From Reyranella sp. (GTDB taxonomy: Bacteria; Pseudomonadota; Alphaproteobacteria; Reyranellales; Reyranellaceae): a DNA stretch of 64,000 nt. The DNA lies in contig NZ_SCVC01000036.1 of assembly GCF_004297405.1 (NCBI RefSeq), positions 124,001 through 188,000 of the forward strand, read 5' to 3'. Under the pieces are notes generated by a model that made no database searches, had not been told where the DNA came from, and saw only the letters and a program-made list of their open reading frames with translations. Below are positions 1 to 9,833 of this stretch, piece after piece; positions within the stretch are counted from its first letter, which is position 1, and every line of letters begins with the position of its first letter. A program made the translations under genes and the position numbers.

Positions 1-812
1 CATGATGCGGCACGCCCCGCAGGTTGGCGCGATCGACCAGTTTGGGCGGTGTCCACGTGTCGGGCGCCACATCCATGTCGAGTTGCTGCAACAGCGCCGA
101 CGCGATGAGATCGCGCCTTCCCGTCAGGAAGCCCGACGCCTGCGGCCCACCCAGCGCCTTGCCACCGGAGAAAGCCACCAGATCGGCGCCCATGGCGATG
201 AAGCGGCGGAGATTCTCCTTGGGCGGCAACTGCGCCGCTGCATCGACGATCAACGGAATGCCATGCGCCTTGCAGACCGATACCGCTGTCGGCAGGTCGG
301 CGAGGCTCGTGGCGTTGGCCGAGAAGAACACCGCGACGACCGACGGCGAGAGCGCCGTCTCGATCTCCCAGGCTTCAAGGCCGCGCACACCAGCCCCGGT
401 GCCACGATCATTGTGCCCGATATCGACCAGTCGCGCACCGGAGGCCGCCAGCGCATGGGCATAGCCGGTGCGCTGGGTACGCGGTACCAGGATGTCACGC
501 GGAAAGGCGTCGGCGTGCGGCAGGGCCGCCATCTTGGCCACGTCCCAACGCGCAATCGAAGCGGCAGCCGCGAGGGTAAGCGCCGCGGCCGCGCCCGTGG
601 TCACCATCCCCGCCTCCGCGCCCGTCGCCTGGGCGATACGCCGGCTCGCGGCATCCTGCAGCTCGCCGATATCGACCGACGCGCGCGAAGCTGCCGCCAT
701 CGCCTCGACCACCTCTGGCGCCATCACCGCGCCACCCAGACGCGTCAGCGCACCGGCGGCGTTGATTCGGCGACGCACGCCCAGCGCCGCATAGGGATCC
801 GATCCTGTCATC
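1..812 (-). CDS. SelA-like PLP-dependent enzyme, 3' end cut off by window edge
   Basis: This reading frame is absent from the ORF track because it has no stop inside the window. I translated the complement from the ATG at 812-810; about 270 residues are visible, beginning MTGSDPYAALGVRRRINAAG. The segment FSGGKALGGPQASG resembles the PLP-lysine motif of the SelA / D-glucosaminate-6-phosphate ammonia-lyase (DgaE) group, and IVDAAAQLPPKENL precedes it as the PLP-ring aspartate region. Members are fold-type I PLP enzymes acting on amino sugars or sugar acids; real selenocysteine synthase is unlikely because no other sel genes are nearby. It is divergent from the Gfo/Idh gene with a 56-bp gap, so the two may share a control region. 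Substrate is not predictable. Confidence 0.8.
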
Positions 813-868
813 GGGCGAGCTTAACGCAAGATCGCCCTAATCAGGCAAATTGCGCTACGCTTGGCGTC

Positions 869-1831
869 ATGGTCAGGATCGGCATCCTGGGAGCAGGCGC
901 GATGGGCGCCGTGCATGCGAGCGCCTACGCCGGCATGGACGACGTCGAGGTCGTCGGTGTCTCGGCGCGTAGCCTGGACCGTGCACGGCTGGTCGCAGAT
1001 ATCTGCAAGGCCAAGCCATTCGACGATCCTCGCCTGCTGATCGAAAGCGCCGATATCGATGCCATCGACGTTTGCCTGCCGAGCGCGATTCACGGGAAAT
1101 TCGTCGTCTCGGCTCTGAACTGCGGCAAGCATGTCTTCTGTGAGACGCCTATGGCACTGGGGATGTCTGCCGCGCAGGGAATGCGCGCCGCCGCGCGCAA
1201 GGCCAATCGGCTTCTGCAGATCGGGCTGCTCATGCGATCGGTTGGTGCCTACGAGCACGTAAAGGCGGTTGTGACGTCAGGTGAACATGGCCGCTTGATC
1301 AGTCTCTCGACATGGCGGCTGAGCTCCTACCTGCATCCGGACGCACCAGATCGCAAATCACACTATACCGACCCAACAACCGAGCTGATGACATTCGACT
1401 TGGATGTCGTGCAATGGCTGATGGGCGCACCCGAGCGACTCTCGGCCTCGGGCGATGGCGATATCACCGCCTTGCTCGACTATGGCGATGGCCGGCACGC
1501 GACGGTCACGGCGAGTGGCCTGATGCCGACGGGTTTCCCATTCACAGTTGGTTTTCGAGCCCTGTTCGAACGTGCTGTGTTCGGGCTGGAAACCGTCTTC
1601 TCCGAGATGCCGCCGCGCAGCACGTTCACCATCGCCACTGGCAACGCGCCAGCCAAAGCCGTCGCGATATCGGGGCGCGACCCTTACGTGGCCGAACTGC
1701 GCCATTTCGTCGACTGCATTGCCGGCAAGGCGGATCCTTCTCTGCTTGATGCCGACCGAGCCATCGAGGCGCTTAATCTTTCGCTGGCGACGCAACGCGC
1801 CCTTGCCGAAGGCGGACCAGTCACGCTCTAA
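869..1831 (+). CDS. Gfo/Idh/MocA family NAD(P)-dependent oxidoreductase
   Basis: The ORF track starts this frame at base 2, but the family begins at the ATG at 869 (MVRIGILGAGAMGAVHA), giving 320 residues. The N-terminal Rossmann fold has GxGxxG at residues 8-13; the C-terminal half is the usual alpha/beta dimerisation and substrate domain. Family members oxidise or reduce sugars, inositols and related polyols. The normally conserved Glu-Lys-Pro of the active site reads CETP at residues 91-94, so the catalytic lysine is a threonine. The SDR frame follows after 7 bp and a SelA-like enzyme is divergent, suggesting a small sugar-acid or polyol catabolic unit. Exact substrate is unknown. Confidence 0.85.
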   Translation: MVRIGILGAGAMGAVHASAYAGMDDVEVVGVSARSLDRARLVADICKAKPFDDPRLLIESADIDAIDVCLPSAIHGKFVVSALNCGKHVFCETPMALGMSAAQGMRAAARKANRLLQIGLLMRSVGAYEHVKAVVTSGEHGRLISLSTWRLSSYLHPDAPDRKSHYTDPTTELMTFDLDVVQWLMGAPERLSASGDGDITALLDYGDGRHATVTASGLMPTGFPFTVGFRALFERAVFGLETVFSEMPPRSTFTIATGNAPAKAVAISGRDPYVAELRHFVDCIAGKADPSLLDADRAIEALNLSLATQRALAEGGPVTL

Positions 1832-1838
1832 GGGCCGG

Positions 1839-2569
<731 letters not shown>

Positions 2570-2587
2570 GCGGACAGGCACTGCGGC

Positions 2588-2848
2588 TCAGCGTCGTATC
2601 AGCAGCGCAATAAAGGTCATTGCCGCCAAACCAGCGACACCTGCTGCCACGGCGAAGCCCAGGACCAGCAAAATCCGGCGACGCTGGTGCCGTACCTTGA
2701 GACGCCGCAGATATTCACCGCGGCTCATGCCTCCCGGAAAGTCGTACCTCTCGGGAGGCAACTGAATGTTGCGGGTTCCCACCCGCCATCCCCAGACACC
2801 ACCCATTGCCGAAAAGACCGCCAGAACGATGGCTATTGTGGAAGTCAT
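2588..2848 (-). CDS. Small two-helix membrane protein, unknown function
   Basis: The ORF track joins this to upstream antisense sequence; the gene itself starts at the ATG at 2848, preceded by GGGGAGGGG, and gives 86 residues. Residues 1-20 form a hydrophobic segment (MTSTIAIVLAVFSAMGGVWG), followed by a charged middle part with PPERYDFPGGMSRGEYLRRL and a basic KVRHQRRR stretch, then a second membrane helix (ILLVLGFAVAAGVAGLAAMT). I do not recognise a family. It is convergent with the SDR frame, with an 18-bp gap, and divergent from the monooxygenase gene. Confidence 0.6.
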   Translation of the reverse strand: MTSTIAIVLAVFSAMGGVWGWRVGTRNIQLPPERYDFPGGMSRGEYLRRLKVRHQRRRILLVLGFAVAAGVAGLAAMTFIALLIRR

Positions 2849-2928
2849 GCCCCTCCCCGGCGCCGCCCCTTGCTTGCTCTTTATGGCGGAGAAGATGAAA
2901 CATTCGCCGGCCGATAAAAAGGACCAAG

Positions 2929-4254
2929 ATGAAACAGGATTTCGAACCAAAGCCTGGCCGCCAGATGCGCCTCGGCGTCTTCGTGCAGACGCCCGGCCAT
3001 CACGTTGGCGGCTGGCGGCATCCCGATGCCACTGTCGAAGGATGGCCCAATCTCGGCCTGATGCAGCACATCGCGGCCACGGCCGAGCGCGGCAAGTTCG
3101 ACATGTTCTTCCTGGGCGACGGCTTCGCGACGGGTTACGGCGAACATCCCTCGACCATCGGCAAGTTCGAGCCGCTGACTCTGCTTGCAGCGCTCGCCAT
3201 GGGGACGAAGAAACTCGGCCTCGCCGCCACCGCGTCGACCACCTATGCCGAGCCCTACCATGTGGCGCGCGGCTTCGCTTCGCTCGACCATATCTCCGGC
3301 GGGCGCGTGGGCTGGAATGTCGTGACCACGGCATATGCCAAGTCGAGTGCCGTCTTCGGCCGCCAGCATCCGCCCCATGCCGAGCGCTATGCGATGGCCG
3401 AGGAGTTCGTCGAAGCCTGCCGGCTCCTGTGGGACAGCTGGGACGACGACGCGTTCATCGGCGACAAGAAGGCCGGCCAGTTCGTGCGCCCGGGCAGCCT
3501 CCATATCCCCGATTTCCGGGGCAAGTATTTCACCATCGAAGGCGCGCTCAATGTGCCACGCTCACCTCAAGGCCATCCGGTATTGATCCAGGCTGGCTCT
3601 TCCGGCCCCGGCCAGGCACTGGCCGCGCGCATCGCCGACGTCGTCTTCACGGCGCAGAACGATCTCGGCGAGGCCCAGGCGTTCTACGCCGGCATGAAGG
3701 CTCAGCTTCTCGAACAGGGCCGCGGCGCCGATGAGGCGCTGGTCATGCCCGGCGTGATGCCCGTGGTCGGGCGTACCGAGCGGGAAGCCTGCGAGATCTT
3801 CGCCGAGTTGAATCGCAACATCGACACGGCGCAGGCTTTCACCGTGCTCTCCGAGCGACTGGGCGCCGACATGTCGGTTCATCCACTCGACGGCCCCGTT
3901 CCCGACATACCCGAAACCGAGCATCTCAAGAGCCGTGCCGCTCTGCTCCTGCAGATGGCGCGGCGCGAGAACCTGACGCTGCGAGAACTCTTCCACAGAG
4001 TGGCCGCAGCCCGTGGCCATCTCCTGCCCATCGGCACTCCGGTGCAGATCGCCGACGTACTGGAACGCTGGTTCCGAGACGGCGCTGCCGACGGCTTCAA
4101 TGTGATGCCGCCCTTCTTTCCCCGCCAGTTCGACGATTTCGTGAAGCTGGTCGTCCCGATCCTTCAGGAACGCGGCCTGTTCCGTGCCGACTACACCGGC
4201 GCGACGCTACGTGATCACCTGGGCCTGGCGCGCAAGCGGATCGCCGCGAGATAG
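2929..4254 (+). CDS. LLM-class flavin-dependent monooxygenase (NtaA/SnaA/DszA type)
   Basis: The 441-residue protein begins MKQDFEPKPGRQMRLGVFVQ and keeps family features: FFLGDGFATG, a long TASTTYAEPYHVARGFASLDHISGGRVGWNVVT-type block (only part quoted by family), and HAERYAMAEEFVE. This is the FMNH2-dependent two-component monooxygenase group that acts on nitrilotriacetate, EDTA, dibenzothiophene sulfone or alkyl sulfonates, with reduced flavin supplied by a separate reductase. No flavin reductase lies beside it. AAGGACCAAG just before the ATG is a good ribosome site. Its last 40 bp overlap the convergent PepSY gene. Substrate cannot be assigned from sequence alone. Confidence 0.88.
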   Translation: MKQDFEPKPGRQMRLGVFVQTPGHHVGGWRHPDATVEGWPNLGLMQHIAATAERGKFDMFFLGDGFATGYGEHPSTIGKFEPLTLLAALAMGTKKLGLAATASTTYAEPYHVARGFASLDHISGGRVGWNVVTTAYAKSSAVFGRQHPPHAERYAMAEEFVEACRLLWDSWDDDAFIGDKKAGQFVRPGSLHIPDFRGKYFTIEGALNVPRSPQGHPVLIQAGSSGPGQALAARIADVVFTAQNDLGEAQAFYAGMKAQLLEQGRGADEALVMPGVMPVVGRTEREACEIFAELNRNIDTAQAFTVLSERLGADMSVHPLDGPVPDIPETEHLKSRAALLLQMARRENLTLRELFHRVAAARGHLLPIGTPVQIADVLERWFRDGAADGFNVMPPFFPRQFDDFVKLVVPILQERGLFRADYTGATLRDHLGLARKRIAAR

Positions 4255-5726
4255 GCGACACCTGCACCGAGCAGCAGCAACAAATCCATGCCGCCGACGG
4301 CCCAAAGATGTCGATGCGCGAGGCTTCGGCCGAGATGATCGCCGGTGGTGATCCAGTTCAAGCCAACGGCGGCGACCGCCAGGGTTGCGATCATCCAGCA
4401 TTGCTCGATCCAGGCACGCGCTGGCCGTAACCAAGCGTGCGCGAAGCTCGCCAGCCAGGCGAGAAAGAACGCGCAGATCTCGAGCGCACCCCGCTCTTGA
4501 CCGAGCCATGTTGCTCCAAGCGGCAGCAGGCGATTGGCAACGAAGAAGACGAGCGTCGCGATCACGATGCCGCTGGTCGATCCTACGGTCATGCCTTCGA
4601 CGAGCCGGAAGCTCCGCTGCTGAAGCGGCGTGGATTTCTGACGACGCGCTTCGAGCCAGAAGAAATAGCCGGTCGCAATCGTCACGTAGCCAGCCAGTCC
4701 AAGCCCGAAGTAGATCCAGCGAAGGGTCCAGTGCTGGAACCGGATCAGGTGAAATCCAACGACGAAGCGCTGCGCCGTCGCGATCGGCCGCATCTCGGTG
4801 CGCTGATGCAGCAGCGCACCGGTCGCGCCGTCGAAGTAAGCGAGATCGCCCGACAGCACCACGCTGTCCTCGTAGGGGCGGCTCACCTGCACATAGGCGG
4901 CAGCATCGCCGGGTAGCCGCACGACCAGCACTCGCGGCAGGTCGCCGTCCCATAAGCGCTGCGCCTCAGCGACCATGCCGTCGAGCGAACCGAGCTGACC
5001 GGGCTTGTTCAGCCTTGGCCTCGAATAGTCGCTGATCTCATCGACGACGAAGGCACGGCGATCTGGATAGAACATCTTCCAGCCGCTCGGAAAGTAGATC
5101 GAATAGAAGAAGATCAGACCCGAGAGCGTGATGGCGATGTGGAATGGCAACGCCAGGACGCCGGCCACATTGTGGAGGTCGAGGATCATCCGGCGTGGTT
5201 TGCGGGCCGACCGGAAAGTGAAGAAGTCGGCGAAGATCTTGCGGTGGATGACGACGCCGGAAATGCACAGCGCCAGCATCGCCATCGACGCGAGGCCGAC
5301 GATCCAGATGCCGATATCCCATGCCCTGATGTGAAGCATGTAATGGAAGGGATAGAGAAAGCCCGATCCGCCGCGGGTCCCCGGATCGACCACGGCAACA
5401 CCTGTTGTCGGATCGAGGTAGCGCACGACGAGGCCCGACTTTTCGCGCCACGCCAATCGGATCGCAGGCTGGCGCTCGGTCGGCAGGATCGCCGCGATGA
5501 AGGGCGAGCGGGCACGGGCTGCATCGGCGATCGACGGGCGCAGCACGTCAAAAGACACTGGCTGCTCTGGAAGGGCGAGGCGCAGCGTCGGCATCATCCA
5601 GCGGTCAATCTCGCGATCGAACACCGAGAGCGTGCCCATCCAGAAGATCGCGAACAGCAGGCCGCCCAGTACAACGCCGGCCCAGGTATGGAGCCAGTTC
5701 ATCGACGCCCGGAACGTCGGCTCCAT
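4215..5726 (-). CDS. PepSY-associated TM helix membrane protein (putative siderophore-iron reductase)
   Basis: The 503-residue protein starts MEPTFRASMNWLHTWAGVVL, with a first membrane helix carrying a histidine, a periplasmic PepSY-like region, a central pair of helices with further histidines (FHYMLH, VIHRK, LDLHN, PFHIAIT), and more helices near the C-terminus. This architecture is typical of PiuB/FoxB-like proteins that are found with TonB receptors and are thought to reduce ferric siderophores at the inner membrane, probably through haem bound by the histidines. It follows the receptor gene by 10 bp and is very likely in its operon. The 3' end overlaps the convergent monooxygenase gene by 40 bp. 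Confidence 0.85.
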   Translation of the reverse strand: MEPTFRASMNWLHTWAGVVLGGLLFAIFWMGTLSVFDREIDRWMMPTLRLALPEQPVSFDVLRPSIADAARARSPFIAAILPTERQPAIRLAWREKSGLVVRYLDPTTGVAVVDPGTRGGSGFLYPFHYMLHIRAWDIGIWIVGLASMAMLALCISGVVIHRKIFADFFTFRSARKPRRMILDLHNVAGVLALPFHIAITLSGLIFFYSIYFPSGWKMFYPDRRAFVVDEISDYSRPRLNKPGQLGSLDGMVAEAQRLWDGDLPRVLVVRLPGDAAAYVQVSRPYEDSVVLSGDLAYFDGATGALLHQRTEMRPIATAQRFVVGFHLIRFQHWTLRWIYFGLGLAGYVTIATGYFFWLEARRQKSTPLQQRSFRLVEGMTVGSTSGIVIATLVFFVANRLLPLGATWLGQERGALEICAFFLAWLASFAHAWLRPARAWIEQCWMIATLAVAAVGLNWITTGDHLGRSLAHRHLWAVGGMDLLLLLGAGVAYLAAIRLRARPR

Positions 5727-5736
5727 GCCGGAGTGC

Positions 5737-8202
5737 TCAGAAGTCGGCGGTCAACGACAGACGGAATGTCCGCGGCGCACCAAGGCTGAGGGTGGTGGCG
5801 GCCGAGCCGGTCTCCCAATAGTTGGCGTCGAGCAGGTTCTCGACCGAGAACCGGGCGACGATCGGCTTGCCAGTCGGGCTGCGGACCACGTCGAGCGCAT
5901 AGCGCGCACCGATGTCCAGGCGTGTCCAGTCGGGCAGGCTGCGGCGCGGCGAGGTCGTGTCGATGAATTGGGAGCTGGTGTAGACGGCCCGCGCGGTGAG
6001 CGTGAGGCCCCGCACAAAGGGCGTGTCCCATTCACCTGCGATGTTGAGCTGGAAGTTGGGCGAGAACGGCGCGGTCCAGCCGTCGGTCAGGCCGCCCTGC
6101 GTCTTGGCGAGCACGGCGTCGAGCAACATGAAGCCGCCAAGCAGGCGCACGCCTTCCATCGGCTCGCCGAAGACATTGAACTCAAGTCCCTGGTTACGCT
6201 GCTCACCGGCCAGCACCAGCGTGTTGCTCGCCACGTCGGTGATCGTGCTGGGCTGCGTGATCTGGAACAGGCTGAGCGTCGTCGTGAAGCGACCCCAGTC
6301 GACCTTTGCGCCGACCTCGAACTGCGTCGACTTGAAGGGCGGAAAGACTTCACCGGCATTGGCGAAGGTCGATCCGACGACGACGCCCTGCCGCAGGCCC
6401 TGGATGAAGTTGCCGTAGAGCGAGACGTTCTCCCAAGGCTTGAAGATCAGCGCCACCGCAGGCGTAAGTGCGCTCTGGTCATAGCTGTCGGTCGACGCAC
6501 CGGTGGTCGGATTGTAGTTGGTGGCCGTCACCCTCTGCAGGCGCGCGCCGACGGTGAGCTGGATGCGCTTGTTGGCCGCCGACAACGTGTCGGCAAACGC
6601 CAGGCTCGAAAGCGTCTCGAAGCTGGTCTTGTTGGCGGCGCCAATGGGAATGTTGGGCCGGGCGATGATGTTTGGATTGTAGATGTTGGTATTGTACGCC
6701 GCCCCGGTCACCGTAACCGCGCCGGTTTCCTGCTGGAAGCCGGTGGCGCTGAAGGCGAATTCGTGGTCGATCGGCCCGGTGTTCACGAGCGCGCGCAGGC
6801 CTGCTTCGCCGGTCTGGTAGGTCTGGTACTGGCTGAAAGTACTGGACGACGTCGTGGCGTTGCCGCTGAAGTTCAGGGCCGTGATGTTGGTGCCGCCCGC
6901 CAGACGCTGGGCTCGGTAGTCGTGCGCACCTATCGTCGCGTAGGCCGTGATCTTTTCGGTGATATCGACCTCGGCCCGCACCACCCCGAAGAGATCCTTG
7001 CCGCTCTGATAGTTCCACGGCTGGCCGAAATTCTTGCGGGCGTTCGGTGCGTAAGGGAGCTGCACGTTGGGACTGACGCCGAGATAGGGAATCAGACCGC
7101 CGATATTGCGATACTGGTAACCAAGATCGGCCGAAAGCCGAACGCGCTCGCCGCGATAGTCGAGACCGAGAACGCCCAGGTACCTTTCATCGGAATTGCC
7201 CGATACTTCGGTCTGGCCGGCGCGGGCGACGCCATTGAAGCGTACGCCGAACTGCTTTTCGTCACCGAAGCGACGCGCCACGTCCGCATGGCCGCTGACC
7301 TGTCCGGCGGAGACATAGCCTGCCGTCAGCTGCGTGAGCCCGGCATCGGGCGCGCGCTTGGGCACGAGGTTGATTGTGCCGCCGACCGAACCGCCCGGCG
7401 GCATGCCGTAGATCATGGCAGCCGGCCCTTTCAGCACTTCGACGCGATCCGCCAACTCCGCCATGATCGAGCTCGTCGGCAGCACGCCATAAAGACCGCC
7501 ATAGGCCGTGCTCGCACTGCCGACGGGAAGGCCGCGGATGCGGACGGTATCCGTTCCGGCGCCGCCGTCGGGAAAGTAGGCGCGTACCGACGGGTCATCG
7601 ATCAGCACGTCGCGAATCGTCTTCGCCTGCTGGTTCTGAACCTTCTCCGCCGTGAAGTTGGTTTGATTGAACGGCGTGTCCATCACGTCGCGATTGCCGA
7701 GCAGACCGAGCAGACCGCCCTTCGCCACCTGGCCACCGGCATAGGGCGGTGGGATATTGTCGATCATGGCCTGCGACGGAACGGCGTAACCCTGCACCTG
7801 CACGGGATCGAGGTGGAGGGCGCCCGGCGCAGTGCTCGCCCCGGGCCGCTCCAGCGCCACGGTCGTTGCGTTCGTGAAGCGATAGACGAGCCCCGTCCCG
7901 GCGAGCAGCCGCGCAAGCGCTTCTGCCGGCGGCAACGTGCCTGTGACGCCGGGGCTTCTGACCGAAGCCGTCAGCCCACCATCGGCGACGACCTGCAAGC
8001 CGGACTGGTAGCCAAACTGCACCAGCGCATCCGCCAATGGCTGCGCCGGAATATTGAAGGCCCTCGCCTGCTGTGCGATGGCCGAGCCCGACACGAATGG
8101 CGTGGCCACGATCGCGCCGTTGATGGCAATGGCAGCAAACAGTGACTTGAGCTTCCAGCCGTGACGAGCTGCTTTACCTTTGAATCCCCTGCCCCAATTC
8201 AC
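5737..8202 (-). CDS. TonB-dependent siderophore receptor with STN signalling domain
   Basis: The track start at 8229 is a TTG. The GTG at 8202 is preceded by GGGGAG with good spacing, so I prefer it, giving 821 residues. A cationic N-terminus and hydrophobic signal end near SGSAIAQQ. An STN (secretin/TonB N-terminal) domain follows (FNIPAQPLADALVQFGYQSG), then a plug with IRGLPVGSAS and EVLKGPAAMIYGMPPGG, and a 22-strand-type barrel finishing in phenylalanine (RTFRLSLTADF). STN-bearing receptors of the FecA/FpvA type both import ferric siderophores and signal through FecR to a FecI-type sigma factor, and fecR and fecI lie directly upstream. The ligand is unknown. Confidence 0.9.
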   Translation of the reverse strand: MNWGRGFKGKAARHGWKLKSLFAAIAINGAIVATPFVSGSAIAQQARAFNIPAQPLADALVQFGYQSGLQVVADGGLTASVRSPGVTGTLPPAEALARLLAGTGLVYRFTNATTVALERPGASTAPGALHLDPVQVQGYAVPSQAMIDNIPPPYAGGQVAKGGLLGLLGNRDVMDTPFNQTNFTAEKVQNQQAKTIRDVLIDDPSVRAYFPDGGAGTDTVRIRGLPVGSASTAYGGLYGVLPTSSIMAELADRVEVLKGPAAMIYGMPPGGSVGGTINLVPKRAPDAGLTQLTAGYVSAGQVSGHADVARRFGDEKQFGVRFNGVARAGQTEVSGNSDERYLGVLGLDYRGERVRLSADLGYQYRNIGGLIPYLGVSPNVQLPYAPNARKNFGQPWNYQSGKDLFGVVRAEVDITEKITAYATIGAHDYRAQRLAGGTNITALNFSGNATTSSSTFSQYQTYQTGEAGLRALVNTGPIDHEFAFSATGFQQETGAVTVTGAAYNTNIYNPNIIARPNIPIGAANKTSFETLSSLAFADTLSAANKRIQLTVGARLQRVTATNYNPTTGASTDSYDQSALTPAVALIFKPWENVSLYGNFIQGLRQGVVVGSTFANAGEVFPPFKSTQFEVGAKVDWGRFTTTLSLFQITQPSTITDVASNTLVLAGEQRNQGLEFNVFGEPMEGVRLLGGFMLLDAVLAKTQGGLTDGWTAPFSPNFQLNIAGEWDTPFVRGLTLTARAVYTSSQFIDTTSPRRSLPDWTRLDIGARYALDVVRSPTGKPIVARFSVENLLDANYWETGSAATTLSLGAPRTFRLSLTADF

Positions 8203-8286
8203 GTGCGATCTCCCCAACGCAAAGCACAAGGAGACCGAGCTGCCAGTGGCGATTGCTTCTCAACCGCTCCAGGCTCCTGAAAAGAC

Positions 8287-8314
8287 TGACGAGATGAGGC
8301 GAGACGTTTTTCCG
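8287..8314 (-). promoter_or_regulatory. Possible FecI-type ECF promoter for the receptor operon
   Basis: On the minus strand GGAAAA is followed after 16 bp by CGTC, about 85 nt ahead of the proposed GTG start of the receptor. GGAA at -35 and CGTC at -10 are common ECF-sigma promoter elements, and the fecI gene is adjacent. Placement is by eye. Confidence 0.35.
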
Positions 8315-8345
8315 AAAAAAGTTATGCGCACGCCGACGTCGGCGT

Positions 8346-9299
8346 TCAGCCCTTCGAAACGACCAGCAGCCAGGGCGTGACCTTGATGACGCGGCCGCCC
8401 TGGGGAACGACCAGCGCTTCGAGCGCGCGCACTGGGTCGCTTGCATCGAAGACACCGGTCACCGGCTGGCGCCCCACGCTCCCGTCAGCAATCACGATGC
8501 GGCCGGCGAACCATGGACGTATGCGGTCGATGACCTCCGAGACAGGCCGGTTGCGGGCGGCCACACGGACGTCAGGCCCTGTCATCAGGAAATTGGGAAC
8601 GTCGGAACCCTTCTCCGTCATGCCGTTGGGACCGAGGCGCACCCAGTCGCCCGGGCGCAGGTCGAACGATTCAGCCCGCGAGGAGTCGACGCGGACCTGA
8701 CCGCTCCCGACGAGGACGGACGTGCCCTGACCGCGCATCGAGACATCGAAGCGTGTTCCCAACACCGTTACGGTAGCGTCCCGTGCGACGACCCGGAATG
8801 GCCGCGCGGCATCGGCCGTCACATCGAACAGCGCTTCCCCCGCCAGCAGATCGACCTTGCGTTCGCCGGCCGAGAAGGCGAGCCGGATCGCGCTGTCGGG
8901 TCCGAGCCGGACCGTGCTGCCATCGTCGAGCTGCAAAGTCTCGAGCTGCGCGGTGCCCGTCAGATAATCGGCCTGCAGTCGCAGCGTCAGCGGAGGGACG
9001 AAGACCATCAACAGGCAGGCGGCAATGGCGATCCCCGCCGCCACCGGACGCCATCGGCTGAAGACGCCCGGCGGGGTTCGCGCCTCGATCTGTGGGCCAG
9101 CGCGTCGAGAGCCATGGTCCGCCGCCTGTGCCAGCAGATCGTCGGTGCGTGCGACGCTTCGCCAGGCTGCGGCATTGGCCGGCGCGGCCTCAAGCCAGGC
9201 ACGGAACTCGGCCTGACGGGTCGCGTCGCCAGGCTCGTCGTCGAGGAGGACGAGCCAGCTTGCCGCTTCCAGGCGTGCGCGATCGGCGTCAGCGTTCAT
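8346..9299 (-). CDS. fecR: FecR family anti-sigma/signal-relay protein
   Basis: The 317-residue protein has a short cytoplasmic domain with ASWLVLLDDEPGD and FRAWLEAAPANAAAWRSV, typical of FecR N-termini (DUF4880). One membrane helix follows (VAAGIAIAACLLMVFVPPLT), then the periplasmic FecR domain with LDDGSTVRLGPDSAIRL and ERKVDLLAGEALFDV. The C-terminal part is the STN-like segment that contacts the receptor signalling domain. FecR proteins hold or activate the FecI sigma factor in response to a loaded receptor. The start codon overlaps the end of fecI by 11 bp, indicating translational coupling, and the receptor gene lies downstream after about 140 bp. Confidence 0.9.
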   Translation of the reverse strand: MNADADRARLEAASWLVLLDDEPGDATRQAEFRAWLEAAPANAAAWRSVARTDDLLAQAADHGSRRAGPQIEARTPPGVFSRWRPVAAGIAIAACLLMVFVPPLTLRLQADYLTGTAQLETLQLDDGSTVRLGPDSAIRLAFSAGERKVDLLAGEALFDVTADAARPFRVVARDATVTVLGTRFDVSMRGQGTSVLVGSGQVRVDSSRAESFDLRPGDWVRLGPNGMTEKGSDVPNFLMTGPDVRVAARNRPVSEVIDRIRPWFAGRIVIADGSVGRQPVTGVFDASDPVRALEALVVPQGGRVIKVTPWLLVVSKG

Positions 9300-9831
9300 G
9301 GGAAGTAGACGTTACGGCAAGCCGCATTTTTCCGCGCAATCGATCGCAATGGGCTATGCCTTCGGCAATCAAGGCGTGTGTCCGCGTGACCGACAGGCCG
9401 AGATGGTTCGCGACTTCCTGCAGTTTGCGTCCTTCCATGCGGTTCATGCGAACGGCGATACGGGTTCTCTCGGGTAGTTCGGCCAGCGCTTCCAGAACCA
9501 CCCGCAATTCGTCCCGCGCCAGGATCGCCTGCTCCGGCGAGGGTTGGTCGTCCGTCAACACGTCCGCATCGCTCTCCGAGGCGGTACGGGCCGTCTCGCG
9601 GGTCAGGGTCCGGCGCGTATCGATCGCAAGATTTCGCACGAGGCGGTAAAGATAGGCGACGGGCTCTTGCACCAAGTCGAAATCGTTGGCGCGCTTCAGC
9701 CTGAACCAGGCTTCCTGCACGACATCTTCGGCCTGGGCATGGCTGCCGGCGATCGCACTGGCATAGGCCACGAGCGCCGAGCGGTGCGTCATATAAAGAC
9801 GCAAGGCCGTTCGCTCGTTCTCCAAACTCAC
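9289..9831 (-). CDS. fecI: FecI-type ECF sigma factor
   Basis: Region 2 is recognisable (LYMTHRSALVAYASAIAGS, then AEDVVQEAWFRL) and region 4 carries LPERTRIAVRMNRMEGRKLQ followed by the helix-turn-helix VANHLGLSVTRTHALIAEG. The track start at 9837 is a TTG buried in a perfect palindrome; I use the GTG at 9831 (180 residues), and a TTG at 9825 with GGGGG five bases ahead is an equally good choice. It should direct RNA polymerase to the adjacent receptor promoter when FecR signals. The palindrome at the 5' end points to repression by a Fur-like regulator under iron sufficiency. Confidence 0.9.
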   Translation of the reverse strand: MSLENERTALRLYMTHRSALVAYASAIAGSHAQAEDVVQEAWFRLKRANDFDLVQEPVAYLYRLVRNLAIDTRRTLTRETARTASESDADVLTDDQPSPEQAILARDELRVVLEALAELPERTRIAVRMNRMEGRKLQEVANHLGLSVTRTHALIAEGIAHCDRLRGKMRLAVTSTSHER

Positions 9832-9833
9832 CC

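Noticed and set aside
5497-8145. 882-residue plus-strand ORF
   Set aside because: It lies antisense to the TonB receptor, whose translation has clear domains. The ORF is Arg/Gly/Ala-rich with no recognisable motif, typical of a high-GC shadow frame.
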